This document shows positions 6,424 to 13,723 of a stretch of 64,000 bases of DNA, piece after piece. Position 1 is the first letter of the stretch; each line of letters starts with the position of its first letter. Under the pieces are notes generated by a model. The model saw nothing but the letters and a program-made list of their open reading frames with translations. It did no database searches and was not told the DNA's origin. Both the position numbers and the translations under genes were made by a program. The stretch is from Pseudomonas fluorescens (GTDB taxonomy: Bacteria; Pseudomonadota; Gammaproteobacteria; Pseudomonadales; Pseudomonadaceae): contig NZ_CP015225.1 of assembly GCF_001623525.1 (NCBI RefSeq), positions 4,786,501 to 4,850,500 on the forward strand, read 5' to 3'.

Positions 6424-7364
6424 TTAGAAGTTAGGCGTCTGAAAACCTTTTCCTATCAAGTGAATTTTATGCTCGCCAGATATATTTATTTCGTACCCGG
6501 TCCCTGGTAGGGCTCTGCCAGCCGTAGTTAGTTGCTCAAGCTAAGCGGTCTATCGCTTTTATCGAAGTCATAAAAGTCATGGTAGGCTTTGACTGTTCCC
6601 AGAAACTGCCAAGATGTATCTTGGTGGCGAGTGAAATCACCCTCAACATGGAGCGTGATTCGCCCAAGGTAAGCACCGCTGATAAGACTGTCCCTGCCGG
6701 TGTCGTATGCCACCTTTGGGTCCACTAAATGATACGTACCCGGTGATTTAGTGCTCTCGATAGTCTGCTTCAACAATGAGAGTTTGTGCTCTCTTATTTG
6801 TAAACCAATAGTATTTATATCGACCTCAAGCTTCTCTCCCTTCCCCCATAAATAGTGCGCAAGTGCTTTAACCGGGCTGAATGTGCCTCCAGATAATTTT
6901 GGCGTTTCCAATTTGAATGTTGTACTGCGGGCGTATTTTGAGTGGGCGATGGCGATAATAGCTTCCCTCGACGTAAAGCCACTTCTCTCAAGCGCATCAG
7001 CCAAACTAAAGCAAATAGCTTTATTTTTGAAAAATACGTCATTTATACGCCAGTAGGGAGCTACCCAACCGCGCTCCCGCTCGACAATTTGCCATATGTT
7101 TTTTATTGCGCCATAAGCGTTTCTATGATTTATAGCTTTGTCGAGAATTTTAAGATTGAAAGTGAAGTCATCCAGCCCGGTTTGAGTTCGTATAAGATCA
7201 GCTATGTAAAAATCATCATCTTCTGTGAGTACGTCCGGCTGAGGCGGTGGGAATATATAAGTACCATCAATGATGATACCGTCCGAGGACCAATATCCTC
7301 CTATAGAGCCACGCCACGTGCCATTCACCAGCGTCGGGGGTAAATCAATTCCGTTCTGCTTCAT
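6424..7364 (-). pseudogene. Colicin M-like lipid II-degrading bacteriocin, C-terminal frameshift
   Basis: Colicin M enzymes cut the undecaprenyl-pyrophosphate link of lipid II in the periplasm. The main frame (7364 down to 6528, 278 residues) matches colicin M as I recall its sequence: ALAHYLWGKG (colicin M ALAHYLWGNG), GAYLGRITLHVEG (GAYLGNITLKTEG) and YHDFYDFDKS (YDDKYDFNAS). It then stops early with PLSLSN. The missing end is present in another frame from about 6534 to 6424: LEQLTTAGRALPGTGYEIN followed by ISGEHKIHL, matching the colicin M tail pattern (RLGAMFSGKEYQILL, PGEIHI). One base appears lost near 6528-6560, close to the catalytic Asp-Tyr-Asp...His-Arg region, so the enzyme is probably inactive unless this is a sequence error. 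AGGAC precedes ATG 7364 by about 10 bases. Confidence 0.82.
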
Positions 7365-7540
7365 AAATTCAAGTCCTTTTGATCGTAACGCTAAATGTGC
7401 TGTGGCCAGAACTGCTTGTCTGGATTTCTAATTAAGCACGCAGATGTAGGAGGCTCAATACCTCAATGACAGCTTGGGAGATGGACTACAGGGCTTTCGG
7501 AATAGGGGGACAAATTATGTGTCGAGAGCGACGTTGCGCT

Positions 7541-7643
7541 AAATCCCCTCGCCACAGGGGGTTGTGTGTTGGCCGGCATTGGGGACATGGTGGGCTTTTT
7601 TATGAGTGCTTTGCACTCAAGCGGGAGCAAGCTCCCTCGCCAC
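7541..7643 (-). repeat. REP fragments in a gene-free stretch
   Basis: A truncated copy (AAATCCCCTCGCCAC, 7541-7555) and a canonical minus-oriented copy (7620-7643) lie in the gap 7365-7752. The left part of the gap holds the promoter region of the bacteriocin gene; no clear LexA box was found. Confidence 0.75.
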
Positions 7644-7752
7644 GGGGTTAATCATGTCCCCCGCTCCAGACAGGTTGTCGTCAGAAGAAGCTCAACTTCA
7701 CATGCAACAGCTTCTCGACGGCGCGAATGTGCTTTTCACCCGGTTAGCGCGA

Positions 7753-8556
7753 TCAGCCTTTGGAACTGGCCTGTGCCGCTTCAATGATCAGCTCCGCCAC
7801 TTTCCCCGGATTGGACGTCATCACCACATGGGAGGCGCCTTGGACGGTGACGGTCTTTTTCGAGCCCGCGCGTTCGGCCATGAACTTCAGGGCGGCCTCG
7901 GGGATGTTTTTGTCCGCCGAACCGTAGATGAACCAGGATGGCAGTTTTTTCCAGGCCGGGTCGCCCGATGCTTCCTTCAATGCAGCCTCGCTGATGGGAC
8001 GTTGGGTGGCGGCCATCAGTGCGGACTCGGCAGCGGGAACGTCGGCGGCAAACTGTTGGCCGAATTTGTCCTGCTGGATGTAGAGGTCCTTATTGCCGTC
8101 GTCCAACTGCACCGGCGCGGCCAGGGTCGGCCCAAGGGTGCCGCCAGGGTAGCGACCGGAGAGTTCGATGGCGGTTTCGCCTTTGTCCGGGGCGAACGCC
8201 GCGACGTAGACCAGCGCCTTGACCCGGGGGTTGTCGTGCACCGCGTTGGTGATCACGGCTCCGCCGTAGGAATGCCCCACCAGGATCACCGGGCCGGCGG
8301 TGTGCTCGACGATGTCGGCGACGTAGTCGGCGTCCTGCTTCACGCCGCGCAGCGGGTTAGCCGCTGCCACCACCGGGTAACCCTGGTTCAGCAACCGGGT
8401 GGCCACGCCATTCCAACTGGACGATTCGGCGAAGGCGCCATGCACCAGCACGACGGTGGGCTTGTCGGCGTCGGGTTGCGCGGCGGCGCTATGGAGTGAT
8501 GTCAGGGCCAGTGCAGCGGTGAGGGTGGCGGCCAAGAGTGATTTGATAGTGCGCAT
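7753..8556 (-). CDS. Exported alpha/beta-hydrolase
   Basis: A 267-residue periplasmic or secreted hydrolase. A cleavable signal peptide (MRTIKSLLAATLTAALALTS ... AAAQ) precedes the core VVLVHGAFAESSSW (oxyanion region) and the nucleophile elbow ILVGHSYGGA with Ser at about residue 96. An acid candidate lies in YGSADKNIP and the catalytic His in GASHVVMTSNP. This is the salicylate-esterase/EstC-like group of small hydrolases, for which ester substrates vary. The ribosome-binding site decides the start: AAAGGA touches ATG 8562 directly but sits 6 bases before ATG 8556, which also gives a better signal peptide. Confidence 0.88.
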   Translation of the reverse strand: MRTIKSLLAATLTAALALTSLHSAAAQPDADKPTVVLVHGAFAESSSWNGVATRLLNQGYPVVAAANPLRGVKQDADYVADIVEHTAGPVILVGHSYGGAVITNAVHDNPRVKALVYVAAFAPDKGETAIELSGRYPGGTLGPTLAAPVQLDDGNKDLYIQQDKFGQQFAADVPAAESALMAATQRPISEAALKEASGDPAWKKLPSWFIYGSADKNIPEAALKFMAERAGSKKTVTVQGASHVVMTSNPGKVAELIIEAAQASSKG

Positions 8557-8631
8557 GATCATTCCTTTTCTTTAATGGGTATGCCGTGCTCATGTGCCGT
8601 CCTGAGCGACACATGAGCGGGTGCGATGGGC

Positions 8632-8720
8632 TTACTTGCTCAGGAAGTGGTTGAGACGATCCTTGTGGGTGTCGGTCAGGCCGTGCGGCGAGCCTGGATA
8701 GACGATCAGGAGGCGACCGC
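8632..8720 (-). pseudogene. C-terminal remnant of an alpha/beta-hydrolase (chloroperoxidase-like)
   Basis: Reading the minus strand in a frame different from the neighbouring membrane protein gives VDAPGSGRLLIVYPGSPHGL, then TDTHKDRLNHFLSK and a stop at 8632-8634. This is the C-terminal block of non-haem chloroperoxidase-type hydrolases (catalytic His in PHGL). Everything upstream is replaced by the ferric reductase-like gene, whose last codons overlap the remnant in another frame. It marks a recombination junction at about 8710-8740. Confidence 0.65.
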
Positions 8721-9353
8721 TGCCCGGCGCATCGACGCTTGCCTGGCTTGGCTGCGTTTGTTGGCCATGGCCAGCTTGCCCACCAGTCGGATCGCCACGG
8801 CGGCGCAGGTGAGGCCGAAAGGCAGCACGTACCAGTCACTCATCGGGATGCGTTTGAAGTTGGAGAAGGCGAATACAGCGGCGATGACCCACATGCCGGT
8901 GACATGCAATGCCTTCCAGGCCTTGGGGCCCAGCAGTCGGGCGGTCCCTTTGAATGAGGTCAGGGCCATCAGCAGGATGAAGGCGTAGGCGGTCCCGCCC
9001 GGGATGTTGTTGGCCACGGTGCGGGCCGGCCAGAACTCGGTGTTGAGCTGCCCATAGGCGTAGATCAGCACGGCATGCACCAGGTGGGAAAAGGCAAAGG
9101 CGAGGCCGATGAAGCGCCTCTCGCGGACCAGTGCCTTGGCGAGCGGTGACGGCACCAGTACGGCGAAGGCCGACGCGGTGAACGCGATCAGAAACAGGGC
9201 GAAGGAGGATCGGGCGGTGGCGCGAATGGCGCTGCGCAGGCCCTCGACAAGCTCGGGTTGTGCCGCGACAGCTGCGACGCTCATCGCCAACACCAGGACG
9301 GCGATCAGGCCGAACAGCTGCCAGCCCTGGGGGCGGTAGGATGGGGTATGCAT
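8706..9353 (-). CDS. Ferric reductase-like transmembrane protein
   Basis: A 215-residue inner-membrane protein with about six helices; ALFLIAFTASAFAVLV, FAFSHLVHAVLIYAYG and AWKALHVTGMWVIAAVFAF carry His residues placed as haem ligands in the ferric-reductase-like transmembrane domain (the MsrQ/NOX/FRE fold). No flavin domain is attached. ATG 9353 has GGAG at a good distance and starts just before the first helix. The C-terminal tail (RSQARQASMRRAAVAS) is probably not original: it is read from a hydrolase remnant in another frame, so the native stop seems to have been lost at a recombination junction. The electron partner is unknown. Confidence 0.75.
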   Translation of the reverse strand: MHTPSYRPQGWQLFGLIAVLVLAMSVAAVAAQPELVEGLRSAIRATARSSFALFLIAFTASAFAVLVPSPLAKALVRERRFIGLAFAFSHLVHAVLIYAYGQLNTEFWPARTVANNIPGGTAYAFILLMALTSFKGTARLLGPKAWKALHVTGMWVIAAVFAFSNFKRIPMSDWYVLPFGLTCAAVAIRLVGKLAMANKRSQARQASMRRAAVAS

Positions 9354-9563
9354 GGCAAGATCTCCTGTAGTCAGCGCTCGCCATTCGGGGATCCGATGGC
9401 GATTCGATGGGGAGAATTCTTGCAAGGGGATGTATACCGGCTATGTTCGAGAACCGGCGTTTATGCGTTGTTTTGAGTCTGCGAAGGCGCTGGATACAGT
9501 GGCTTACAAATGCAGGCCATGGATCGGAACGGTAGCGGCTGCAGTTGATGTGCAGCCAGCGCG

Positions 9564-9612
9564 AAAAATGGGGACAGCTTTATTTTCAGTCAGTAAATTC
9601 CTCCCCTTTTTC
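9564..9612. repeat. GGGGACAGCTTTATTTT palindrome (copy 3)
   Basis: AAAAATGGGGACAGCTTTATTTTC at the left and CCTCCCCTTTTT at the right form an imperfect inverted repeat. Same family as the elements at 3141, 5881 and 10475. Confidence 0.6.
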
Positions 9613-9613
9613 C

Positions 9614-9667
9614 ATCGTTGTGCCTTGGCCTACAACTAAACCCGAATCCGCCGGCTTGTCCGCCTTG
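9614..9667 (+). repeat. 50-base element shared with 857-906
   Basis: Second copy of the element described at 857-906 (core CCTACAACTAAACCCGAATCC). It lies about 110 bases upstream of the DUF1963 gene. Unlike the first copy it is not followed by the TTAGTAG/CTACTAA leader. Confidence 0.55.
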
Positions 9668-9776
9668 CCTTCGAATTATATCGTCCGCTTACCAACGCCG
9701 AGCCGGTATCGATGGCACTCGGATACTGCAAGTCTGCGGCCCTTACATCTGTAGCAAAAGGAAGATCTACATCGCC

Positions 9777-10472
9777 ATGGACATTCAGGAAATCAAGCAA
9801 CGTCTGGCCCGCCCCGCCGTGAAACTTGTTGCCGGCGGTTTTCGTCCTGCCGGGACCGATGAAGAGAGCTGGCTGGGCAGCATCTTCCTGTTCCGGCCTG
9901 ATGAAGAGGTGCCCACCAACCAGGCGGGGCAACCGTTGCTCCCCTATGCGCAGTTTTACCTGCCTGCCCTACCCGTCCATAGCCCGCTGCTGGCGGGGGT
10001 TCGTGTATTGACGGTGTTCATTTCAGACCCGCTTCCCGAGCATTTTGAGCCTATGGGGAATAATTGGGTCATCCGCGAATATGGACCGGATGATGTGTTG
10101 GTGCGCAAGTCTTTGCCGGTGGCAGATACATTCCTCAAACCCTTCCCACTGAGAGCGCAAGCGGTGCCGGAGGACTTTCCACTGTGGGATGGCGGGGGTG
10201 TCCCGGAGGACCTCGAGCAAGCAATCCTCACGCTGGAGCGCGCGGGCAAGATACAGAGCTATTACGACTTGGTTACCCACACCTACGAACACAAGTTCGG
10301 CGGTTACCCTTCGTTTTGCCAGTCGGGTGTTGATCCGGGTGAAGGCTTTGAGTTTGTGTTCCAGATCTCATCGGACGCGAAGATCAATCTGAATGTGGTC
10401 GACAGTGGGAGCCTGATGTTCTGGAAGCACAACGAAACTGGGGAGTGGGTGCTTTATTACGATTTTTACTGA
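9777..10472 (+). CDS. DUF1963 (YwqG-like) family protein
   Basis: A 231-residue soluble protein. Features of DUF1963 are the early GGFRP...WLGSIFLF block, LPYAQFYLPALP, and the C-terminal GGYPSFCQSGVDPGEGFEFVFQI followed by a short strand pair ending MFWKHNETGEWVLYYDFY. The biochemical role of the family is not established; comparative studies of polymorphic toxins list YwqG-like proteins among putative immunity proteins. No toxin gene is next to it. ATG 9777 is preferred; AAAAGGAAG lies about 13 bases upstream, a little far. A palindromic terminator follows the stop at once. Confidence 0.72.
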   Translation: MDIQEIKQRLARPAVKLVAGGFRPAGTDEESWLGSIFLFRPDEEVPTNQAGQPLLPYAQFYLPALPVHSPLLAGVRVLTVFISDPLPEHFEPMGNNWVIREYGPDDVLVRKSLPVADTFLKPFPLRAQAVPEDFPLWDGGGVPEDLEQAILTLERAGKIQSYYDLVTHTYEHKFGGYPSFCQSGVDPGEGFEFVFQISSDAKINLNVVDSGSLMFWKHNETGEWVLYYDFY

Positions 10473-10474
10473 AG

Positions 10475-10514
10475 AAAGGAGATTTATTTTCAGAGCAAAA
10501 ACGCCTCCTTTTTT
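10475..10514. terminator. Palindromic element (copy 4) / terminator of the DUF1963 gene
   Basis: AAAGGAG at 10475-10481 pairs with CTCCTTT at 10505-10511, with GATTTATTTTCAGAG in the loop and a run of T at the end. It starts 2 bases after the stop codon. Confidence 0.7.
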
Positions 10515-10548
10515 CTAAGCAAACGTTAGGCGCATTTGGAGATTCGGG

Positions 10549-11076
10549 ATGTTTGGATTTTTCAAGAAGAACGTACCTCCGCGGAATCCACCAAAGAGGT
10601 TCCCTCCAGTTCCAGACTGGAAGCCCGCGATCACGCAGCCAGCCGAGCAGATTATTGAGCGGTTACAGCTCTATACCAATAATCAACACGATCTCGCCGT
10701 GTTTTCAAATTGCACGTGCGTTTTACTCCCAGATGGCCTCTCAGATACAGACGCAGAAGTCTTCGCAAAGGAGATCCTGTCAAAGATCTTCAACTCCCAC
10801 CCGGACATGAACCCAACACCCATGAAAGATGGGAACGTGTTGGTTCAGTACAACCACCCTGCGCTCAATCTGGTTCTGGACAGCGTTGCCGTTCAGTACT
10901 GGTTTGAAATCGAGAGCAATCACCAGCTAGCTTTAGCCACCGATGAAGTTCTGATAACTCCGCTTGGCTCAAACATTTTCGATGACTTTGGCAAGAAGGC
11001 ACTATTTAGCCGTTGCTTCATGTTCATGGACGCAGTAGCGCCCCGCGTGATTCGGGTGGTGCGGAGAAGCATCTAG
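10549..11076 (+). CDS. Conserved hypothetical protein (orphan)
   Basis: A 175-residue soluble protein with a positively charged, proline-rich start (MFGFFKKNVPPRNPPKRFPP) and a compact body (LAVFSNCTCVLLPDGLSDTD, NVLVQYNHPALNLVLDSVAV, VLITPLGSNIFDDFGKKALF). No signal peptide or membrane segment. I do not recognise a characterised family. Like its upstream DUF1963 neighbour it ends in a palindromic terminator, and it may be another orphan immunity-type or defence accessory gene; that is inference from context only. Confidence 0.65.
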   Translation: MFGFFKKNVPPRNPPKRFPPVPDWKPAITQPAEQIIERLQLYTNNQHDLAVFSNCTCVLLPDGLSDTDAEVFAKEILSKIFNSHPDMNPTPMKDGNVLVQYNHPALNLVLDSVAVQYWFEIESNHQLALATDEVLITPLGSNIFDDFGKKALFSRCFMFMDAVAPRVIRVVRRSI

Positions 11077-11082
11077 GAATAC

Positions 11083-11115
11083 GGGGGCAGACTTCTGATA
11101 TTCAGTCTGCCCCCC
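11083..11115. terminator. Strong palindrome (copy 5), likely terminator
   Basis: GGGGGCAGACT at 11083-11093 pairs perfectly with AGTCTGCCCCC at 11104-11114; loop TCTGATATTC. It begins 6 bases after the preceding stop. Confidence 0.8.
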
Positions 11116-11132
11116 TTCTATTTTCAGCCAAC

Positions 11133-11378
11133 CTACTCAAACCGCCGCCGCTTCATGAACAACCCCATTCCCAGCGCCACGGCAAAGATCGACAGCAGCC
11201 CCAGATCAAACCCCAGCAAATGGACCTGGCCTGCAGCAACGCAACCGACCGCGCCCGCCGCCACCAACACCACTCCCAGTCACTTGCGCAGCAGGTACGG
11301 CTTGAGAAACCGGTCGAGCAGAAAGGACAACACCAAGGCAATGACCAGTTGGATAATTTCGGATATGTGCGTCTCCAA
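11133..11378 (-). pseudogene. Small two-helix membrane protein gene with internal TGA
   Basis: On the minus strand one frame runs from a TTG at 11378 (METHISEIIQLVIALVLSFL then LDRFLKPYLLRK) to a TGA at 11280-11282 and continues in the same frame as LGVVLVAAGAVGCVAAGQVH, ending FMKRRRFE at 11133. Each half has one hydrophobic helix and a basic end, as in a hairpin membrane protein of about 82 residues broken by one point mutation. Family not recognised. It could instead be one 32-residue peptide plus decayed sequence. Confidence 0.45.
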
Positions 11379-11404
11379 TCACGTCTTGATGATCAATGTC
11401 GAGA

Positions 11405-11457
11405 GGGTTGCTGTTTGGGACTGCTGCGCAGCCCAGCAGGGATGAACTCCGTCGCCA
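11405..11457 (-). repeat. Degenerate REP copy
   Basis: GGACTGCTGCGCAGCCCAGCAGGGATGAACTCCGTCGCC keeps the REP layout (secondary hairpin followed by the main palindrome) but with several changes, so it is an old copy. Confidence 0.6.
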
Positions 11458-11469
11458 TAATTGCAGGCC

Positions 11470-11772
11470 TCATTCTTGGCGGCGCATATATTCCGCGAAA
11501 AGTGGCACTGTGAAATTCAGATATCCATGATCTGTGCTGTAGATCATTCCCTTGGCGATGATGTTGGCGCGAGTCGGTCCAAGCGATGATTGAGGACGCC
11601 CCATCGTCTTCGCAATATCAGCGATGGCATAAGGCCCGTCGCCGAGCTCGGACATCGCCTTTACAAACTGAACCTCTGAAGGGGTAAGCCGGTCGATGCG
11701 GACCCTGAAGAAGCCCGCATCGAGAGAAGCCAATGTCTCGGCGTAAGAACTAGCTGCATTGGCTATCTTTAG
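11470..11772 (-). pseudogene. C-terminal remnant of a winged-helix AAA ATPase
   Basis: The frame reads back to a TAG at 11773-11775 and encodes KIANAASSYAETLASLDAGF then FRVRIDRLTPSEVQFVKAMS, followed by IADIAKTMGRPQSSLGPTRAN and a C-terminus FTVPLFAEYMRRQE. This is the C-terminal winged-helix segment of stand-alone AAA ATP-binding proteins. The ATPase core (Walker A and B) is absent upstream, where AT-rich sequence begins, so the gene is 5'-truncated. A TTG at 11733 could still start an 87-residue peptide. Confidence 0.65.
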
Positions 11773-11845
11773 CTATCTATTGCTAGATATCAGTATGTTT
11801 CTTGCTTTTTCATGAGCGTTTCGCACTGGAGTACCAGCCCGATCA

Positions 11846-11869
11846 AGCGGGAGCAAACTCACTCGCCAC
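11846..11869 (-). repeat. REP element (one-mismatch copy)
   Basis: AGCGGGAGCAAACTCACTC..., minus orientation, 17 bases from the end of the TPR gene. Two changes from consensus; no inverted partner. Confidence 0.75.
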
Positions 11870-11886
11870 GGGGGCCTGGGGCGGTA

Positions 11887-12198
11887 TCAGGCGTGGCGAT
11901 CCAGCTTTTTGAGAAACACCGTCATTTCCTTCTCCGCCTGTTTGTCGCCGTGGGCGCGGGCGGCTTCGAGGCCTTGTTCCCAGGCTTGGCGGGCGGCCGG
12001 TAGGTCGCCTTGGCCTTGGTGGGCCTTGCCCAGTAGTTTCCAGGCGGCGGAGTATTTGGGGTCGAGTTCGACGCAGCGTTGGAAGTGTTCGGCGGCGCGG
12101 GTGAATTCGCCGAGGTCGAGGTAGCCTTTGCCTAGGCCGAAACGCAGCAGAGAGTTATCCACACCCTTGGCGAGCATTTTTTCCAGGGAATCGAGCAT
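11887..12198 (-). CDS. Tetratricopeptide repeat protein
   Basis: A 103-residue helical protein. Two TPR units are visible: LLRFGLGKGYLDLGEFTRAAEHFQRCVELDP and SAAWKLLGKAHQGQGDLPAARQAWEQGLE, followed by a charged amphipathic helix (KQAEKEMTVFLKKLD). It should act as a protein-protein adaptor in the cytoplasm; partner unknown. ATG 12198 has GGAG 6 bases upstream; the longer frame upstream is only REP sequence. The gene is conserved next to trkA in pseudomonads as far as I recall, and here the two are separated by an inverted REP pair. Confidence 0.85.
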   Translation of the reverse strand: MLDSLEKMLAKGVDNSLLRFGLGKGYLDLGEFTRAAEHFQRCVELDPKYSAAWKLLGKAHQGQGDLPAARQAWEQGLEAARAHGDKQAEKEMTVFLKKLDRHA

Positions 12199-12222
12199 TT
12201 GAAACTCCTGCGTTCTGTTCCT

Positions 12223-12313
12223 GTGGCGAGGGAGCTTGCTCCCGCTGGCCTGCAGAGCAGGCCCATCTTTGGCGGCTGCTTCGCACCCGAGCGGGAGCAA
12301 GCTCCCTCGCCAC
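12223..12313. repeat. Inverted REP pair
   Basis: Plus copy 12223-12246 and minus copy 12290-12313 separated by 43 bases; both canonical. Confidence 0.9.
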
Positions 12314-12325
12314 AGGGCCGTGTGT

Positions 12326-13699
12326 TCAGAAGAAGCTCAACCCCACATGGAACAGCTTTTCGACGTCGCGAATGTGTTTCTTGTCCACCAGGAACAGGAT
12401 GACATGATCGCCGGTCTGGATCGTGGTGTCGTCGTGGGCGATCAGGACTTCTTCGTCGCGGATGATCGCGCCGATGGTGGTGCCAGGTGGCAGGCCGATG
12501 TCGCGGATGGCCTTGCCGATCACTTTGCTGGACTTGGCATCGCCATGGGCAATCGCCTCGATGGCTTCGGCCGCGCCGCGGCGCAGGGAGTGGACGCTGA
12601 CGATGTCGCCGCGGCGCACGTGGGCCAGCAAGGTGCCAATGGTTGCCAGTTGCGGGCTGATGGCGATGTCGATGTCGCCGCCCTGGATCAGGTCGACGTA
12701 GGCCGGGTTGTTGATGATGGTCATCACTTTCCTGGCCCCCAGGCGCTTGGCCAATAGCGACGACATGATGTTGGCTTCGTCGTCGTTGGTCAGGGCCAGG
12801 AAGATGTCGGCGTCGGCGATGTTTTCTTCCAGCAGCAGGTCGCGGTCCGAGGCACTGCCCTGCAACACCACGGTGCTGTCGAGGGTGTCGGAGAGGTAGC
12901 GGCAGCGCGCCGGGTTCATCTCGATGATCTTGACCTGGTAGCGGCTTTCGATGGCTTCGGCCAGGCGCTCGCCGATCTGTCCGCCGCCAGCGATGACGAT
13001 GCGCTTGTAGTTCTCATCGAGACGGCGCATTTCGCTCATCACGGCGCGAATATTCGCTTTGGCGGCGATGAAAAACACTTCGTCGTCGGCTTCGATCACC
13101 GTATCGCCCTGGGGCAGGATCGGCCGGTCCCGGCGGAAAATCGCCGCGACCCGCGTATCCACATTCGGCATGTGCTCGCGCAACTGGCGCAGTTGCTGGC
13201 CCACCAGCGGCCCGCCGTAGTAGGCCTTGACCGCCACCAGTTGGGCCTTGCCTTCGGCAAAGTCGATCACCTGCAGGGCGCCGGGGTGCTCGATCAAACG
13301 CTTGATATAGTTGGTCACCACCTGCTCGGGGCTGATCAGCACATCCACCGGGATCGCTTCGTTGTCGAACAAATCGGCGCGGGTCAGGTAGGCCGCTTCG
13401 CGCACCCGGGCGATCTTGGTCGGGGTGTGGAACAGGGTGTGGGCAACCTGGCAGGCGACCATGTTGGTTTCGTCGCTGTTGGTCACGGCCACGAGCATGT
13501 CGGCATCGTCGGCGCCGGCCTGGCGCAGCACCGTCGGCAACGACCCGCGGCCTTGCACGGTGCGGATGTCGAGTCGGTCGCCCAAGTCGCGCAGGCGTTC
13601 ACCGTTGGTGTCGACCACGGTGATGTCGTTGGCCTCGCTGGCCAGATGTTCCGCCAGCGAACCGCCGACTTGTCCTGCGCCGAGGATGATGATTTTCAT
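12326..13699 (-). CDS. trkA: Trk system potassium uptake regulatory protein TrkA
   Basis: A 457-residue peripheral membrane protein that gates the TrkH/TrkG potassium channel in response to NAD(H) and nucleotides. It is two tandem RCK modules: N-terminal Rossmann [20 protein letters not shown] with the acid-ended second strand VVDTNGERL, a TrkA-C domain ([20 protein letters not shown]), then a second Rossmann [20 protein letters not shown] and a second TrkA-C. Length matches the E. coli protein (458). It is the last gene of the def-fmt-rsmB-trkA block, 24 bases after rsmB, and is probably co-transcribed with it. The channel subunit gene is not in this window. Confidence 0.97.
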   Translation of the reverse strand: MKIIILGAGQVGGSLAEHLASEANDITVVDTNGERLRDLGDRLDIRTVQGRGSLPTVLRQAGADDADMLVAVTNSDETNMVACQVAHTLFHTPTKIARVREAAYLTRADLFDNEAIPVDVLISPEQVVTNYIKRLIEHPGALQVIDFAEGKAQLVAVKAYYGGPLVGQQLRQLREHMPNVDTRVAAIFRRDRPILPQGDTVIEADDEVFFIAAKANIRAVMSEMRRLDENYKRIVIAGGGQIGERLAEAIESRYQVKIIEMNPARCRYLSDTLDSTVVLQGSASDRDLLLEENIADADIFLALTNDDEANIMSSLLAKRLGARKVMTIINNPAYVDLIQGGDIDIAISPQLATIGTLLAHVRRGDIVSVHSLRRGAAEAIEAIAHGDAKSSKVIGKAIRDIGLPPGTTIGAIIRDEEVLIAHDDTTIQTGDHVILFLVDKKHIRDVEKLFHVGLSFF

Positions 13700-13723
13700 C
13701 CAGTCACTCCTATCGAATCGGTC

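Larger units (their letters stand above)
9354..9776. other. Gene-free stretch carrying two repeats
   Basis: No supported gene. It contains a palindromic element at 9564-9612 and the 50-base element at 9614-9667; the remainder up to 9776 is the leader of the DUF1963 gene. Confidence 0.7.

Noticed and set aside
7381..7440. LexA/SOS box before the colicin M-like gene
   Set aside because: CTGT and CAG triplets occur but never in the CTGT-N8-ACAG arrangement.
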